A program made the position numbers and the translations under genes. Shown one piece after another: positions 24,633-32,390 of a DNA stretch of 64,000 bases. Below the pieces are notes generated by a model, which was given only the letters and a program-made list of their open reading frames with translations, searched no databases and had not been told where the DNA came from. The stretch lies in contig DAIPBO010000009.1 of NCBI GenBank assembly GCA_036774405.1, forward strand, positions 1 through 64,000, given 5' to 3'. Each line of letters begins with the position of its first letter. Positions within the stretch are counted from its first letter, which is position 1. The DNA comes from JAAYDS01 sp012729155. Its GTDB lineage: Bacteria; Chloroflexota; Anaerolineae; UBA1429.

Positions 24633-25486
24633 CCCCCATCATCGAGATCTCACACCTGCAGCATACCTACCTGGCAGGAACGCTAGCCCACCGTGAGGCA
24701 CTGTTCGATGCCAGCCTGCAGGTGCTGGCAGGGCAATCTGTAGCGCTGATCGGGCCCACAGGGGCGGGCAAGTCGACGCTTTTGCATTTCTGCAATGGCT
24801 TGCTGCGGCCCCGAGAGAGCGGACGCGTCATCGTCTTGGGGCATGATATGGGGCGCGATGTCGATCTGGCAGCCTTGCGGCGGCAAGTTGGCCTAGTCTT
24901 TCAAAACCCGCATCACCAGCTCTTTGAACGCTTTGTGGGTGACGATGTGGCCTATGGGCCTCGTCAGATGGGGCTCGATGAGGACGAAGTCGATCGGCGC
25001 GTGCAGTGGGCACTCGAGGCAGTGGCCCTCGATCCCGCCATCTTTGCCGATCGGCCGACACTCTCGCTGAGCGGTGGCGAAATGCGTCGGGCGGCCATTG
25101 CTGGTGTGCTGGCTACACGCCCTGCAGTGCTGGTACTCGACGAGGTTACCACCGGGCTAGACCCTGAGGGCCGCCGGCAGTTGCATGCCCTGTTGCGGCG
25201 CCTCAAGTACGATGAGGGTGTTACGTTCTTGTTCGTGTCCAACGATCTCGATGAGGTGGCTGAACTGGCCGACGAGGTTATTGTCATTCACGCAGGCCGA
25301 ACAGAGGTGCAAGGCCCTACGCGTGACGTGCTGGCCGACATCTCGCTGCTCGAGCGCTCCGGGCTAAGTGCACCCTTTGCCCCGGCGCTGTTCAGTTCGC
25401 TAAGGGCGCGCGGGTTATCACTTCGGGGGGCGCCGCTGACGCCAGCAGAGGCCGAGGAGGAGCTATGGCTGGCCTGGAAGGGCTGA
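24629..25486 (+). CDS. ecfA2: ECF transporter ATPase, A2-type component
   Basis: This 285-residue ATPase shows Walker A GPTGAGKST, Q-loop GLVFQNPHHQLF, signature LSGGEMRR, Walker B VLVLDEVT and a switch region FVSNDLDE, where the usual His of the H-loop is replaced by Asn (the family norm is THD or SHD). Together with ecfA1, which has a degenerate signature, the pair may have one better-formed ATP site. The start overlaps ecfA1 by 4 bp and the end overlaps ecfT by 22 bp, so all are translationally coupled. Confidence 0.9.
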   Translation: MTPIIEISHLQHTYLAGTLAHREALFDASLQVLAGQSVALIGPTGAGKSTLLHFCNGLLRPRESGRVIVLGHDMGRDVDLAALRRQVGLVFQNPHHQLFERFVGDDVAYGPRQMGLDEDEVDRRVQWALEAVALDPAIFADRPTLSLSGGEMRRAAIAGVLATRPAVLVLDEVTTGLDPEGRRQLHALLRRLKYDEGVTFLFVSNDLDEVAELADEVIVIHAGRTEVQGPTRDVLADISLLERSGLSAPFAPALFSSLRARGLSLRGAPLTPAEAEEELWLAWKG

Positions 25487-26298
25487 GGCATGTCTCTATC
25501 GGACGCTATGTGCCCCGAGACTCGCCGGTGCACCGGCTTGACCCGCGCGTCAAAGTTGGCGGCCTTGGAGTCCTGGTGATGCTGGTGGCCGTACTGAGTG
25601 GCATCAGTGGGCTGGCTATGCTCACGCTGGCTATGCTGGCCCTGACGCTGCTGGCGCGGATCGGCTTGGGCTACATGTGGAGCAGCATCAGACCGGCGTT
25701 GCCGATCATCATCGTGCTCTTGCTGCTGCAACTGCTGTATACACCGGCTCAGCCAGACGATCGCATCCTGCTCGCCTGGGGCGCTATTCGCCTCACATGG
25801 CCGGCGCTACGCCTTGTCATCGTGGCGTTGCTGCGCTTTGCTGCGTTGATGCTGGCCGTGGGTGTGCTGACGGGGAGCACGACCTCGGGAGCACTGATTC
25901 GCGGCGTGGAGGGGCTATTGCGCCCACTTGTCCGGCTTGGGCTGCCGGCCCACGAGCTGGCATTGGTGGGCTCGGTAGCGCTGCGCTTTCTGCCGCTATT
26001 GGGCGAGCAGCTCGAGTCGATCGCCATGGCGCAAGCATCGCGCGGCCTGGCCGAGACACGGGGGCGCTGGCATCTCGTAGCTAACGCACGCCGCGTGGCG
26101 CAGACTATCGTGCCATTGTTCGTCGATGTCTATCGGCGCTCCGAAGAGCTGGCGCTGGCCATGCAAGCGCGCTGCTATAACGGCGGCAAGGGCCGCACCC
26201 ATCTGATAGAGCAGCACCTGGTCGGCCAAGACTGGCTGGCGTTGGCCGCGTTGACGTTATTGGCTGCTTTGGCCATCTGGCTACAAAGATTGCCGTGA
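25465..26298 (+). CDS. ecfT: ECF transporter transmembrane component EcfT
   Basis: The 277-residue protein has an N-terminal DSPVHRLDPRVK motif, which is the family opening, about five to six membrane helices, and the two cytoplasmic Ala-Arg coupling motifs (AQASRG and MQARCY) that contact the ATPases. It links the ATPase pair to the substrate-binding S component encoded 10 bp downstream. It sits in the cytoplasmic membrane. Confidence 0.92.
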   Translation: MAGLEGLRHVSIGRYVPRDSPVHRLDPRVKVGGLGVLVMLVAVLSGISGLAMLTLAMLALTLLARIGLGYMWSSIRPALPIIIVLLLLQLLYTPAQPDDRILLAWGAIRLTWPALRLVIVALLRFAALMLAVGVLTGSTTSGALIRGVEGLLRPLVRLGLPAHELALVGSVALRFLPLLGEQLESIAMAQASRGLAETRGRWHLVANARRVAQTIVPLFVDVYRRSEELALAMQARCYNGGKGRTHLIEQHLVGQDWLALAALTLLAALAIWLQRLP

Positions 26299-26307
26299 AA
26301 GGGGGCT

Positions 26308-27042
26308 ATGATGGATGATCGGGGGATTCGCCGGGTGGTGCTCGCCGGGTTTTTGCTGGCCCTGACGCTGCTCCTCGTCTTTACGCGTGTGGGAATGATC
26401 CCCATGCCAACACCCGCGGGCAATGCCACGGTGGCGCATATCCCTGCCATTGTGGGCGGCCTGCTCGAAGGGCCCCTGGTGGGCCTGATCGTTGGCCTGG
26501 GGCTCGGCTTTGCCTCGTTCGTGAACGCCACGGTGCCCATGTTCAAGGACCCAATGGTGGCTATCATGCCACGACTGTTCATCGGCGTGGTGGCAGCGCT
26601 GGTCTATGCCGGTGTACGCAGGCTCGACAAGCGAGGCCTGCTCGCCATCGGCGTGGCGATGCTGCTGCTCTTGTTGGGTGCTAGCTGGCAGCTCGGGCGC
26701 GAGAGGCCCATCATGGGCGTGATCTGGGCTGCGGTGGCTCTGGCGGCGGCCGCGGCCCTGTGGTTCTGGCTGCAGCGCGAAGACGTTGCGCTGGTGCGAG
26801 TGGGCATAGCGGCGGGGGCAGGCTCGTTGACCAACACGGTGCTGGTGTTGGGCATGGCCGTGGTGCGCGCCTATCTGACACTGCCGGTGGCAGCTGGCAT
26901 TGGGTTGACCCATGGTCTGCCCGAGATGATCGTGTCGGCGCTGATCACCATCGGTGTTGTGGCGGCGGTGCGCAATCTGGGCGGGCGACGACGTCGGCAG
27001 GCCAAAAGGTCGTCGGCAATGAGTGGCCGTAAGGGGGGATGA
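26308..27042 (+). CDS. ECF transporter S component, candidate pantothenate/CoA-precursor binder
   Basis: This 244-residue protein has about six hydrophobic helices and a positively charged C-terminal tail. The region PMPTPAGNATVAHIPAIVGGLLEGPLVG resembles the helix 1-2 region of ECF S components. No substrate can be read directly, but it is followed 2 bp after its stop by coaX, then coaBC. That placement suggests it takes up pantothenate or another coenzyme A precursor. Length is slightly above that of typical S components (170-220). The assignment to the S class is firm from context; the substrate is inference. Confidence 0.8.
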   Translation: MMDDRGIRRVVLAGFLLALTLLLVFTRVGMIPMPTPAGNATVAHIPAIVGGLLEGPLVGLIVGLGLGFASFVNATVPMFKDPMVAIMPRLFIGVVAALVYAGVRRLDKRGLLAIGVAMLLLLLGASWQLGRERPIMGVIWAAVALAAAAALWFWLQREDVALVRVGIAAGAGSLTNTVLVLGMAVVRAYLTLPVAAGIGLTHGLPEMIVSALITIGVVAAVRNLGGRRRRQAKRSSAMSGRKGG

Positions 27043-27043
27043 G

Positions 27044-27811
27044 ATGCTATTGTGCATCGATGTCGGCAACACCAATATCGTCTTTGGCGTGTATGCTGAC
27101 CAGCAGTTGGTTGCTCACTGGCGGGTGGCCACCGACAGTCAAAAGATGCCCGATGAGTACGGACTGCAGACGCTGGGATTTCTACAGCGGGTGGGGGTCA
27201 CGCCCCAAGATATCACCGGCATCTGCATGGCAAGTGTAGTTCCACCGGTAACCGATCTGATGTTGGAGATGCTCGCCGAATACGTTGGGCAGCGCCCCCT
27301 TGTGGTCGGCGCCGGAGTGCGCACGGGCGTCGCCGTGCGCTACGATGCGCCGCGAGACGTGGGCGCCGACCGCATTGTCAATGCCGCGGCGGCCTACCGA
27401 CTGTATGGCGGCCCCGCCTGCATCGTCGATCTGGGCACGGCCACCACCTTTGATGCACTCTCAGAGCAGGGCGACTATCTGGGTGGTGCCATCGCACCTG
27501 GCATACGCCTGGGCGCCGAGGCGCTCTTTGCCCGCACAGCCAAGCTGCCCCGAATCGACCTGCGACGTCCGCCCAAAGCCATCGGCGCGAACACCGTCGA
27601 CGCCATGCGCTCGGGCATTCTGTTTGGATATGTGGGGTTGGTCGAGGGAATGGTGGGGCGCTTCCGGCAAGAGCTAGGGCCTGAGATGCGCGTTATCGCT
27701 ACCGGTGGCCTGGCAGAGATCATCGCCGCCGAGACGTCGGTGATCGAGCATATCGAGCCCTGGCTTACCCTGAAGGGATTGCGCATTATCTACCAGCTCA
27801 ACGAGGTGTAG
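27044..27811 (+). CDS. coaX: Type III pantothenate kinase
   Basis: CoaX phosphorylates pantothenate, the first step of coenzyme A synthesis. The 255-residue protein has the ASKHA-fold phosphate motif DVGNTNIVFGVY at the start, GADRIVNAAAAY in the middle, DLGTATTFD and GAIAPGIRLGAEALF, and a late IATGGLAEII. All are standard, and the length is normal. The ATG at 27044 follows AAGGGGGG; an upstream GTG at 27023 would overlap the S component. It is part of the ECF/CoA operon. Confidence 0.95.
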   Translation: MLLCIDVGNTNIVFGVYADQQLVAHWRVATDSQKMPDEYGLQTLGFLQRVGVTPQDITGICMASVVPPVTDLMLEMLAEYVGQRPLVVGAGVRTGVAVRYDAPRDVGADRIVNAAAAYRLYGGPACIVDLGTATTFDALSEQGDYLGGAIAPGIRLGAEALFARTAKLPRIDLRRPPKAIGANTVDAMRSGILFGYVGLVEGMVGRFRQELGPEMRVIATGGLAEIIAAETSVIEHIEPWLTLKGLRIIYQLNEV

Positions 27812-27813
27812 CC

Positions 27814-29031
27814 ATGATCTTGCAGGGCGCCGATATAGTGTTGGGCGTGACGGGTGGCATCGCCGCCTACAAGGCGGTTGACCTGTGCAGCAAGCTGGTG
27901 CAAGCCGGTGCAGGCGTTGACGTCGTCATGACAGACGCTGCCACGCACTTTGTGACGCCGCTGCCCTTTCAGACCATCTCAAAGCGGCCAGTCTCGGTAG
28001 ACCAGTTTCGGCTACTACGAGACATGGATATGGCCCACATCGAGCTCTCGAAGAAGGCCGATGTGCTGGTGATTGCGCCGGCGACGGCCAACACCATTGC
28101 CAAACTCGCTAACGGGGTGGCCGACAATCTGCTATCCAGCACGGCTCTGGCCTGCACAGCGCCGTTGGTGCTGGCGCCTGCGATGGACGCTGATATGTGG
28201 GCTCACCCTGCTGTCCAACGAAATGTAGCAGTGCTGGTCGAACGAGGCGCCTGGGTGGTGGGGCCCGGCGAGGGACGGCTGGCATCGGGCCGCATGGGCC
28301 GGGGCCGGCTCGTCGACACGAGTCAGATCCTCGGGGCCATCCGGCAGGCCTTGGGCAGCCGAGGGGCCCTGGCTGGTCGTAGCGTGGTGGTTACGGCGGG
28401 CGGCACTCAGGAGCCGCTCGATCCCGTGCGCTATCTGGGCAATCGGTCATCGGGCAAGATGGGCTATGCCCTGGCCGAGGCCGCGCGCGATGCCGGTGCG
28501 CGAGTGGTGCTTGTGTCGGCCCCCACAGCCCTAGAGACGCCCTTTGGCGTTGAGCTGCGTCCCGTTCAGACAGCGGCGGAGATGGCTGCAACGGTGCTGT
28601 CAGCCCTCGAACAGGCTGACGTGCTACTGATGGCCGCTGCAGTGGCCGACTATCGCCCCGCCGAGGTGTCGCAGCAAAAGATCAAAAAGGGCTCCGGCGA
28701 TCTGGCCTTATCGTTGGCTCGCACCACCGATATTCTGGCTGCGGTGGCTGAACGCCGTGCCCAGCCTGACGCTCGGCCTGGCGTGGTGGTGGGGTTCGCA
28801 GCCGAGACCGAGCATGTGCTCGCCAACGCCCGCGACAAGTTGGTGCGAAAGCGCCTCGATCTGATCGTCGCTAACGATGTCTCGGCCAGCGACAGCGGCT
28901 TTGCGGTGGACACCAACCGCGCCACCCTCATCGACCAAGAGACAGAAGAGAACCTGCCGCTGATGTCCAAAGCAGACTTGGCCGCGCGGATCATCCAGCG
29001 TGTGGCCAGTCTGTTCGAGGTGCGTCGATGA
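27814..29031 (+). CDS. coaBC: Bifunctional phosphopantothenoylcysteine decarboxylase/synthetase
   Basis: The 405-residue fusion performs two steps of coenzyme A synthesis. The N-terminal flavoprotein domain CoaC (about 1-180) has GVTGGIAAYKAVDL, the active-site His in MAHIELS, PATANTIAKLANG and APAMDADMW. The C-terminal synthetase CoaB (about 190-400) has VTAGGTQEPLDPVRYLGNRSSG, VSAPT, AAAVADYRP and KIKKG. Both are full length. It begins 2 bp after coaX and overlaps the following peptidase gene by 4 bp. Confidence 0.96.
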   Translation: MILQGADIVLGVTGGIAAYKAVDLCSKLVQAGAGVDVVMTDAATHFVTPLPFQTISKRPVSVDQFRLLRDMDMAHIELSKKADVLVIAPATANTIAKLANGVADNLLSSTALACTAPLVLAPAMDADMWAHPAVQRNVAVLVERGAWVVGPGEGRLASGRMGRGRLVDTSQILGAIRQALGSRGALAGRSVVVTAGGTQEPLDPVRYLGNRSSGKMGYALAEAARDAGARVVLVSAPTALETPFGVELRPVQTAAEMAATVLSALEQADVLLMAAAVADYRPAEVSQQKIKKGSGDLALSLARTTDILAAVAERRAQPDARPGVVVGFAAETEHVLANARDKLVRKRLDLIVANDVSASDSGFAVDTNRATLIDQETEENLPLMSKADLAARIIQRVASLFEVRR

Positions 29032-29993
29032 CACTCTATCCGGGCTCGCTGACGGATGTGCTTGGCTTGCGTGTTGGCCACGCCCACGACGCCGCGGCGC
29101 TGACGGGCTGCACAGTGGTGTTGTGCGATTGGTCAGCCACCGTCGGGGGCGAGGTGCGCGGCAGAGCGCCCGGCACCCGCGAGACGGCATTGCTCGAGCC
29201 AGGCGGACTGGTGCAGCAGGCGCATGCTGTGCTACTCGCAGGCGGAAGTGCCTTTGGCCTTGCGGCTGCCGACGGGGTGATGCGCTATCTGGAAGAGCGA
29301 GAGATCGGCTTTGATGCGGGTGCTGCGCGTGTGCCCATCGTGCCGGCAGCCGTGCTCTTTGACCTGGCGATCGGCTCGGCTCAGGTGCGACCAGACATGG
29401 CTATGGGATACGCTGCCTGCGTCCACGCCAGCGCGCCCGCCGTTGAACAGGGCAATGTGGGCGCAGGTATGGGAGCCACCGTAGGCAAGCTGGCGGGGTT
29501 GGGGCGCGCCACCAAGGGCGGGCTTGGCATGGCGAGCCTCACGGCTGGCTCACTGACGGTTGCCGCACTGATGGCAGTCAACGCGCTGGGCGAAGTGCGC
29601 TCGCCTGCCAATGGGCGCATCTTGGCGGGCGTGCGAGCTGACGTCTCGCCTGGCTGGCTGCCAGCGGACACACTGCTAGCGGCCTCTGCAGGAGGCGCGG
29701 TGGGCAATACGGTCATCGGCGTAGTGGCCTGTAACGCCTGTCTCGACCAGGCCGAGGCCAATCGGCTGGCACAGGCTGGGCAAGACGGGCTTGCCAGAGT
29801 GATTCGGCCCGTGCACACGCTGTATGATGGCGATACGGTGTTTGCCCTGGCGCTGGGCGATGTGCGCCCCAACGCCGTGCTCCTTGGCGAGTTGGCCACC
29901 GAGGCCGTAGCGCGCGCCGTGGCGAATGCGGTGTGGGTCTGCGAGAGCGCTGGTGGCCTGCCCAGTGGCGCTGCTTGGAGTAGCGAAACGTAA
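29028..29993 (+). CDS. P1-family (S58, DmpA/NylC-like) N-terminal nucleophile hydrolase
   Basis: This 321-residue protein belongs to the family of self-cleaving aminopeptidases and amidases. Conserved parts are LRVGHAHD, LLAGGSAFGLAAADGV, GNVGAGMGATVGK and GGAVGNTVIGVVA. Chain cleavage is expected between Asn227 and Thr228, freeing the Thr as nucleophile. Members cut beta-aminopeptides, D-amino acid amides and nylon oligomers. Pantothenate contains beta-alanine, and the gene overlaps coaBC by 4 bp, so a role on a beta-alanyl compound is an attractive guess but unproven. Confidence 0.85.
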   Translation: MTLYPGSLTDVLGLRVGHAHDAAALTGCTVVLCDWSATVGGEVRGRAPGTRETALLEPGGLVQQAHAVLLAGGSAFGLAAADGVMRYLEEREIGFDAGAARVPIVPAAVLFDLAIGSAQVRPDMAMGYAACVHASAPAVEQGNVGAGMGATVGKLAGLGRATKGGLGMASLTAGSLTVAALMAVNALGEVRSPANGRILAGVRADVSPGWLPADTLLAASAGGAVGNTVIGVVACNACLDQAEANRLAQAGQDGLARVIRPVHTLYDGDTVFALALGDVRPNAVLLGELATEAVARAVANAVWVCESAGGLPSGAAWSSET

Positions 29994-30011
29994 AGAAGCG
30001 CGACGATAGGG

Positions 30012-30040
30012 TTGACCTTGGCGGCGGGCTTGGGTATAAT
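30012..30040 (+). promoter_or_regulatory. Near-consensus sigma-70 promoter for the sigma factor gene
   Basis: TTGACC (30012-30017) and TATAAT (30035-30040) are separated by 17 bp. The predicted transcript would have a leader of about 285 nt before the sigma factor start. Confidence 0.75.
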
Positions 30041-30330
30041 GTGAAGGTGAACACATGCAGTCAGTGTAGGTCGCGCCAAACGTTGATGTTGCAAAGCCTC
30101 GTTGTCTGGCCCCGCTGAGGGTGCTGGTGGCGAGCGCTTTTTTATGCGCAGCGTGCCCGTCTTTTTGACGAGAGGAGGTGTACTCGATTCATCGTGAGGC
30201 CCGGCCGGCCCGGGGTCGCCGGCCGTGGCGCCATCTTTGCCAGCAGTCATCCAAGACATCGATCTGCGCTTTTGGCCTCATTAACAGAATCCAATAGGGA
30301 CGGCACTGAGTTAGGCAAAGGAGCAGAGAC
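30041..30330 (+). other. Long 5' leader of the sigma factor gene
   Basis: No established gene fills this stretch. It holds a T6 tract (30140s), an AGGAGG site near 30175-30180 with no clear gene behind it, and a GC-rich hairpin (GGCCGGC at 30203-30209 paired with 30218-30224). A small open frame starting with the GTG at 30194-30196 runs to a TGA that overlaps the sigma factor TTG start (TTGA). These features could allow translational control, but none matches a known riboswitch that I recognise. Confidence 0.4.
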
Positions 30331-31317
30331 TTGACTCGCACGGATGCTTACGACGATGGAGCTCTGGAACGACCGCGCCGCCGCATAGAAGCTGACCTGG
30401 ACAGCATCTCTCCCGACGATACAGTCAGCCTGTACCTCAAGCAGATGGGCCAAGTGCCGCTGCTCACCGCAGAAGAAGAGGTCATGTTGGCTCAGCGTAT
30501 CGAGCGGGGTGTTCAGGCTGTCGAGCGGTTGCGCTGCGAGCAAGACCTTGATCAGGACAGCATCGAGGACCTCAAGGATGTGGTTTACCGTGGTGAGTTG
30601 GCCCGCAACCGTCTAATCGAGGCCAACACGCGTCTGGTCGTTAGTGTGGCCAAAAAGTACATTGGCCAGGGGGTGCCCCTGCTAGACCTTGTGCAGGAAG
30701 GCAATATCGGGCTGATGAAGGCCGTCGAAAAGTTCGACTATCACCGTGGCTTCAAGTTCAGCACCTACGCCACATGGTGGATTCGCCAGGGCATCACCCG
30801 TGCCCTAGCACAACAGAGCCGGCTGATTCGCTTGCCTGTTCACGCTGGTGATCAGATCAGGCGTATCTATCGTGTGGTGGAGCAGTTCGAGCAAGATGAG
30901 GGGCGTCGCCCGACGCCCGAGGAGATCGCCGAGCAGACGGGCATCCCTGAATCCAAAGTTGATCGCCTCATGCGGATCTCGCGCTATCCGGTATCGCTCG
31001 AGCGGCCGGTGGGCGATGAGGGCGATACCGAGTTCGGAGACTTTATCGAGGATGAGGACTCACCTGCGCCCAGCGACATGGCCTACCGACAGCTCTTGCG
31101 CGAGGCGCTGCAAGAGGTGATGTCGTCGCTATCGCAGCGCGAGTCTCGCATCTTGCGCATGCGCTTTGGCCTGCGAGATGGCAAGGCGCACACGCTCGAA
31201 GAGGTGGGCGAAAAGTTCGGCCTAACGCGTGAGCGCATTCGGCAGATCGAACACCAGGCTCTGGCTCGGCTTCGGCACCCCTATCGCAGCAAGCAATTGC
31301 TCGATTATCTGCGCTGA
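30331..31317 (+). CDS. Primary-type RNA polymerase sigma factor (RpoD/SigA family)
   Basis: The 328-residue protein has region 1.2 (DTVSLYLKQMGQVPLL), region 2 with GNIGLMKAVEKFDYHRGFKFSTYATWWIRQ (core binding and -10 recognition), region 3 (GRRPTPEEIAEQTGIPESKV) and region 4 (LEEVGEKFGLTRERIRQIEHQALARLRHP, -35 recognition). Region 1.1 is absent, which makes it short compared with E. coli RpoD. It could be the housekeeping factor or a group 2 paralogue; the many TTGACA/TATAAT sites in this window agree with either. The start is TTG with AAAGGAG upstream. A terminator hairpin follows. Confidence 0.93.
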   Translation: MTRTDAYDDGALERPRRRIEADLDSISPDDTVSLYLKQMGQVPLLTAEEEVMLAQRIERGVQAVERLRCEQDLDQDSIEDLKDVVYRGELARNRLIEANTRLVVSVAKKYIGQGVPLLDLVQEGNIGLMKAVEKFDYHRGFKFSTYATWWIRQGITRALAQQSRLIRLPVHAGDQIRRIYRVVEQFEQDEGRRPTPEEIAEQTGIPESKVDRLMRISRYPVSLERPVGDEGDTEFGDFIEDEDSPAPSDMAYRQLLREALQEVMSSLSQRESRILRMRFGLRDGKAHTLEEVGEKFGLTRERIRQIEHQALARLRHPYRSKQLLDYLR

Positions 31318-31332
31318 CCTCAACGCGCAATC

Positions 31333-31366
31333 ATCGACGCCCCGCCCGACCCGGCGGGGCGTCGAT
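31333..31366. terminator. Bidirectional terminator after the sigma factor gene
   Basis: A 13-bp stem (ATCGACGCCCCGC at 31333-31345 paired with 31354-31366) closes an 8-nt loop. It lies between the sigma factor gene and the converging pdxA2-like gene. Confidence 0.8.
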
Positions 31367-31368
31367 TG

Positions 31369-32385
31369 TCACTGGCCAGCACTTTTACTGCGGGCCATGG
31401 TTGCGGCCAGCTCAAAGGCTTGTCGCAGGCTCGAAGGGTTGGCCACACCCTGACCAACGATGTCATAGGCGGTGCCGTGATCGACAGACGTTCTGATGAT
31501 CGGCAAACCTAAGGTCACGTTGACGCCCTCGTCAAAGGCCAGCAGCTTGGTGGGGATGTGCCCTTGATCGTGGTACATGGCCACCACAGCATCATAGCGG
31601 CCCTGGGCGTGCATTTGGTGAAAGACTGTGTCGGGCGGCTGTGGCCGCTGGGCGACATCGATGCCTGCAGCGCGTGCCGCGTCGATGGCCGGCTGAATCT
31701 CGAGTCGTTCTTCGTCGCCAAACAGGCCACCCTCTCCAGCGTGCGGATTCAGGCCGGCAACGGCAAGGCGGGGGCGAGCGATACCGAGTTGGTGCACCGT
31801 GCAATGCGTGAGCTCGATGACGGTTTGTATGCGGGCCACCTGCACCCGCTCGATGGCCTCGCGTAGTGAGCAGTGCGTGCTCACGTGGGTGACGCGAAAG
31901 GCCCCCGCCACAAGCATCATCGTCACGTTGCGCACGCCGGCCCGTGCAGCCAGGATCTCGGTATGCCCCGGCTCCTGTATGCCGGCGAGGTGGAGTGCCT
32001 CTTTGTTGAGAGGCGCTGTGACGATGGCATCGATCTGCCCTGCCAGAGCGAGATCGGCAGCCATGATCAGCGCCTCGTGGGCGGCGTGGCCTGCGGCGGG
32101 CTGAACTGTGCCCATACGCTGAGCATGCTCATCGACATTCTTGAGGTCGAGCACATCGATGCACTCTGGCTCCTCAGGGGGAAGCTCAACGGCCGAAGCC
32201 AGCCGACGCACGGCACGCTGTATGCGCAGCTTTTGGAGAGAGCGCTCGATGCAGCCAGCGTCACCGATCACCAGAGCGCGTGCCTTTGGTTTGAACGCCG
32301 TATCGCCCAGGAGCTTGGCAATGATCTCGGGACCGATGCCGTTAGGGTCACCCATTGTAATGCCGAGCAATGGCTTTGTCGTCAT
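31369..32385 (-). CDS. PdxA2-type 4-phosphohydroxy-acid dehydrogenase
   Basis: This 338-residue protein is in the PdxA family: GITMGDPNGIGPEI, APLNKEALHLAG with GHTEILA, metal-ligand regions STHCSLREAI, GLNPHAGEGGLFG and YHDQGHIPTKL, and RTSVDHGTAYDI. Canonical PdxA makes a vitamin B6 precursor. PdxA2 paralogues act on 4-phospho-D-erythronate or 4-phospho-threonate and sit beside a DUF1537 kinase. That kinase is directly upstream here (6 bp), so the catabolic role is favoured. The ATG at 32385 follows GAGGTGAG. Confidence 0.87.
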   Translation of the reverse strand: MTTKPLLGITMGDPNGIGPEIIAKLLGDTAFKPKARALVIGDAGCIERSLQKLRIQRAVRRLASAVELPPEEPECIDVLDLKNVDEHAQRMGTVQPAAGHAAHEALIMAADLALAGQIDAIVTAPLNKEALHLAGIQEPGHTEILAARAGVRNVTMMLVAGAFRVTHVSTHCSLREAIERVQVARIQTVIELTHCTVHQLGIARPRLAVAGLNPHAGEGGLFGDEERLEIQPAIDAARAAGIDVAQRPQPPDTVFHQMHAQGRYDAVVAMYHDQGHIPTKLLAFDEGVNVTLGLPIIRTSVDHGTAYDIVGQGVANPSSLRQAFELAATMARSKSAGQ

Positions 32386-32390
32386 GCTGC

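Noticed and set aside
29994..30330. Possible tRNA or riboswitch before the sigma factor gene
   Set aside because: No cloverleaf with a T-loop GTTCRANNC and no known riboswitch core was found by eye; described as a leader only.
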